A model generated the notes under the pieces. The model saw only the letters and a list, made by a program, of their open reading frames with translations. It ran no database searches and was not told the origin of the DNA. Made by a program: the position numbers and the translations under genes. Positions 4,932 through 5,316 of a DNA stretch of 5,316 nt are shown piece by piece (position 1 is the first letter of the stretch; each line of letters begins with the position of its first letter). The DNA comes from an uncultured Planctomycetota bacterium (lineage in GTDB: Bacteria > Planctomycetota > UBA1135 > UBA2386): the NCBI GenBank assembly GCA_903925435.1, contig CAIYFF010000148.1:1-5316 (forward strand), in the 5' to 3' direction.

Positions 4932-5316
4932 TCAGTCTTTGTTCGACGATTGGGCGCCGCGGCACATGGCTTCAAGCAGTCGCTCTGCCTCGTGCCGTTC
5001 GCCCGATGTGTCGGCTTCGAGCTCTTCGATGCGCATCGCGAGTTCGCAGTGTTCGTCGCGCGCGATCGTGGCGCGCAGCAGTGGGAACACGTTGTGCTCC
5101 TCGCGATCGAGATGCTGGCGGTGCAAGGCCACGAAGGACTGCACGGTGGCTCGCAGCTCGTAGGGATCCCCTCGTCCGATCGCGACGCGGAGGTGCTGCA
5201 AGAACGGGCCCATGCGCTCGTGCTCCTGCTTCATGATTCGCGTGGCCGATCCCTGAGGAGCAAACCCAGCGTCTTCCAGCGCAGGCAGCACGTGGTCGTC
5301 TTCGAAGCGATGGTGG
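4932..5316 (-). CDS. Hemerythrin-like (HHE) domain protein, 5' end outside the window
   Basis: The C-terminal 127 residues of a hemerythrin-like protein are visible. The frame is open to the right edge and carries conserved residues upstream of the first in-window start-like codon (GTG at 5291), so that GTG is not the true start and the gene is partial. Helix motifs with the usual di-iron ligands appear in order: HHRFEDDHVLPALE at the edge, KQEHERM about 20 residues later, and LHRQHLDREEHNVFPLL in the middle of the visible part (H-x3-H-x3-E spacing, then a further His). The domain forms a four-helix bundle binding a non-haem di-iron centre, used for oxygen or redox sensing, iron handling or nitrosative-stress defence. 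A charged, helical tail (ELAMRIEELEAD) ends the protein. It converges on the secreted-protein gene and is probably a separate transcription unit. Its exact role cannot be told. Confidence 0.85.
   Translation of the reverse strand, partial: HHRFEDDHVLPALEDAGFAPQGSATRIMKQEHERMGPFLQHLRVAIGRGDPYELRATVQSFVALHRQHLDREEHNVFPLLRATIARDEHCELAMRIEELEADTSGERHEAERLLEAMCRGAQSSNKD

Noticed and set aside
3035..4975. Long minus-strand open frame of 646 codons antisense to the rightward operon
   Set aside because: It spans three well-supported plus-strand genes with their own ribosome sites. Its product is Arg/His-rich without motifs, as expected for a shadow frame in GC-rich DNA.
4932..5291. Hemerythrin-like gene as a complete 119-residue protein starting with GTG at 5291
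   Set aside because: Conserved HHxFED-type residues continue in frame to the window edge, so the GTG is internal and the gene is cut by the window.

Overview
The window is GC-rich (about two thirds G+C by eye), with coding frames strongly biased to G/C at third positions. The best clue to the organism is the 357-residue secreted protein at 3737-4810. Its Sec signal peptide, beta-rich body and C-terminal module (around residues 241-320, an 'ALG.GAPG..C' stretch followed by Trp-rich strands) resemble a module I remember from many large secreted proteins of Planctomycetota. I therefore favour a planctomycete or close relative. This is recognition from memory and was not checked by a search.

Layout. 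(1) Positions 1-127 hold no gene I can call: there are several short hairpins and a Shine-Dalgarno-like AAGGAG on the minus strand at the very edge. (2) A minus-strand pair follows. Transcription starts near 2790 with a galactokinase-like GHMP sugar kinase (1534-2787) and continues after 41 bp into a membrane-anchored S41/C-terminal processing protease with a PDZ domain (128-1492). (3) Positions 2788-3017 are a divergent intergenic region holding a possible 25-codon small ORF and a candidate promoter for the rightward genes. (4) A compact plus-strand operon follows: a 149-residue protein with a twin-arginine (Tat) signal (3018-3467), an 84-residue beta-rich protein whose start overlaps the previous stop (3464-3718), and, 18 bp on, the secreted protein (3737-4810). 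(5) A 121-bp convergent region (4811-4931) carries two strong GC hairpins. (6) The right edge cuts a minus-strand hemerythrin-like (HHE) protein (4932-5316), whose start lies outside the window.

How the genes may work together. The rightward operon looks like an envelope or export unit. One protein has a Tat signal, the next is a translationally coupled, signal-less small beta protein, and the third is a Sec-secreted beta protein. Tat co-export ('hitchhiking') of the small protein on its Tat-signal neighbour is possible but is inference only. The leftward pair combines a cytoplasmic sugar kinase with a cell-surface protease and has no obvious shared pathway. No mobile element, CRISPR array, tRNA or rRNA was seen.
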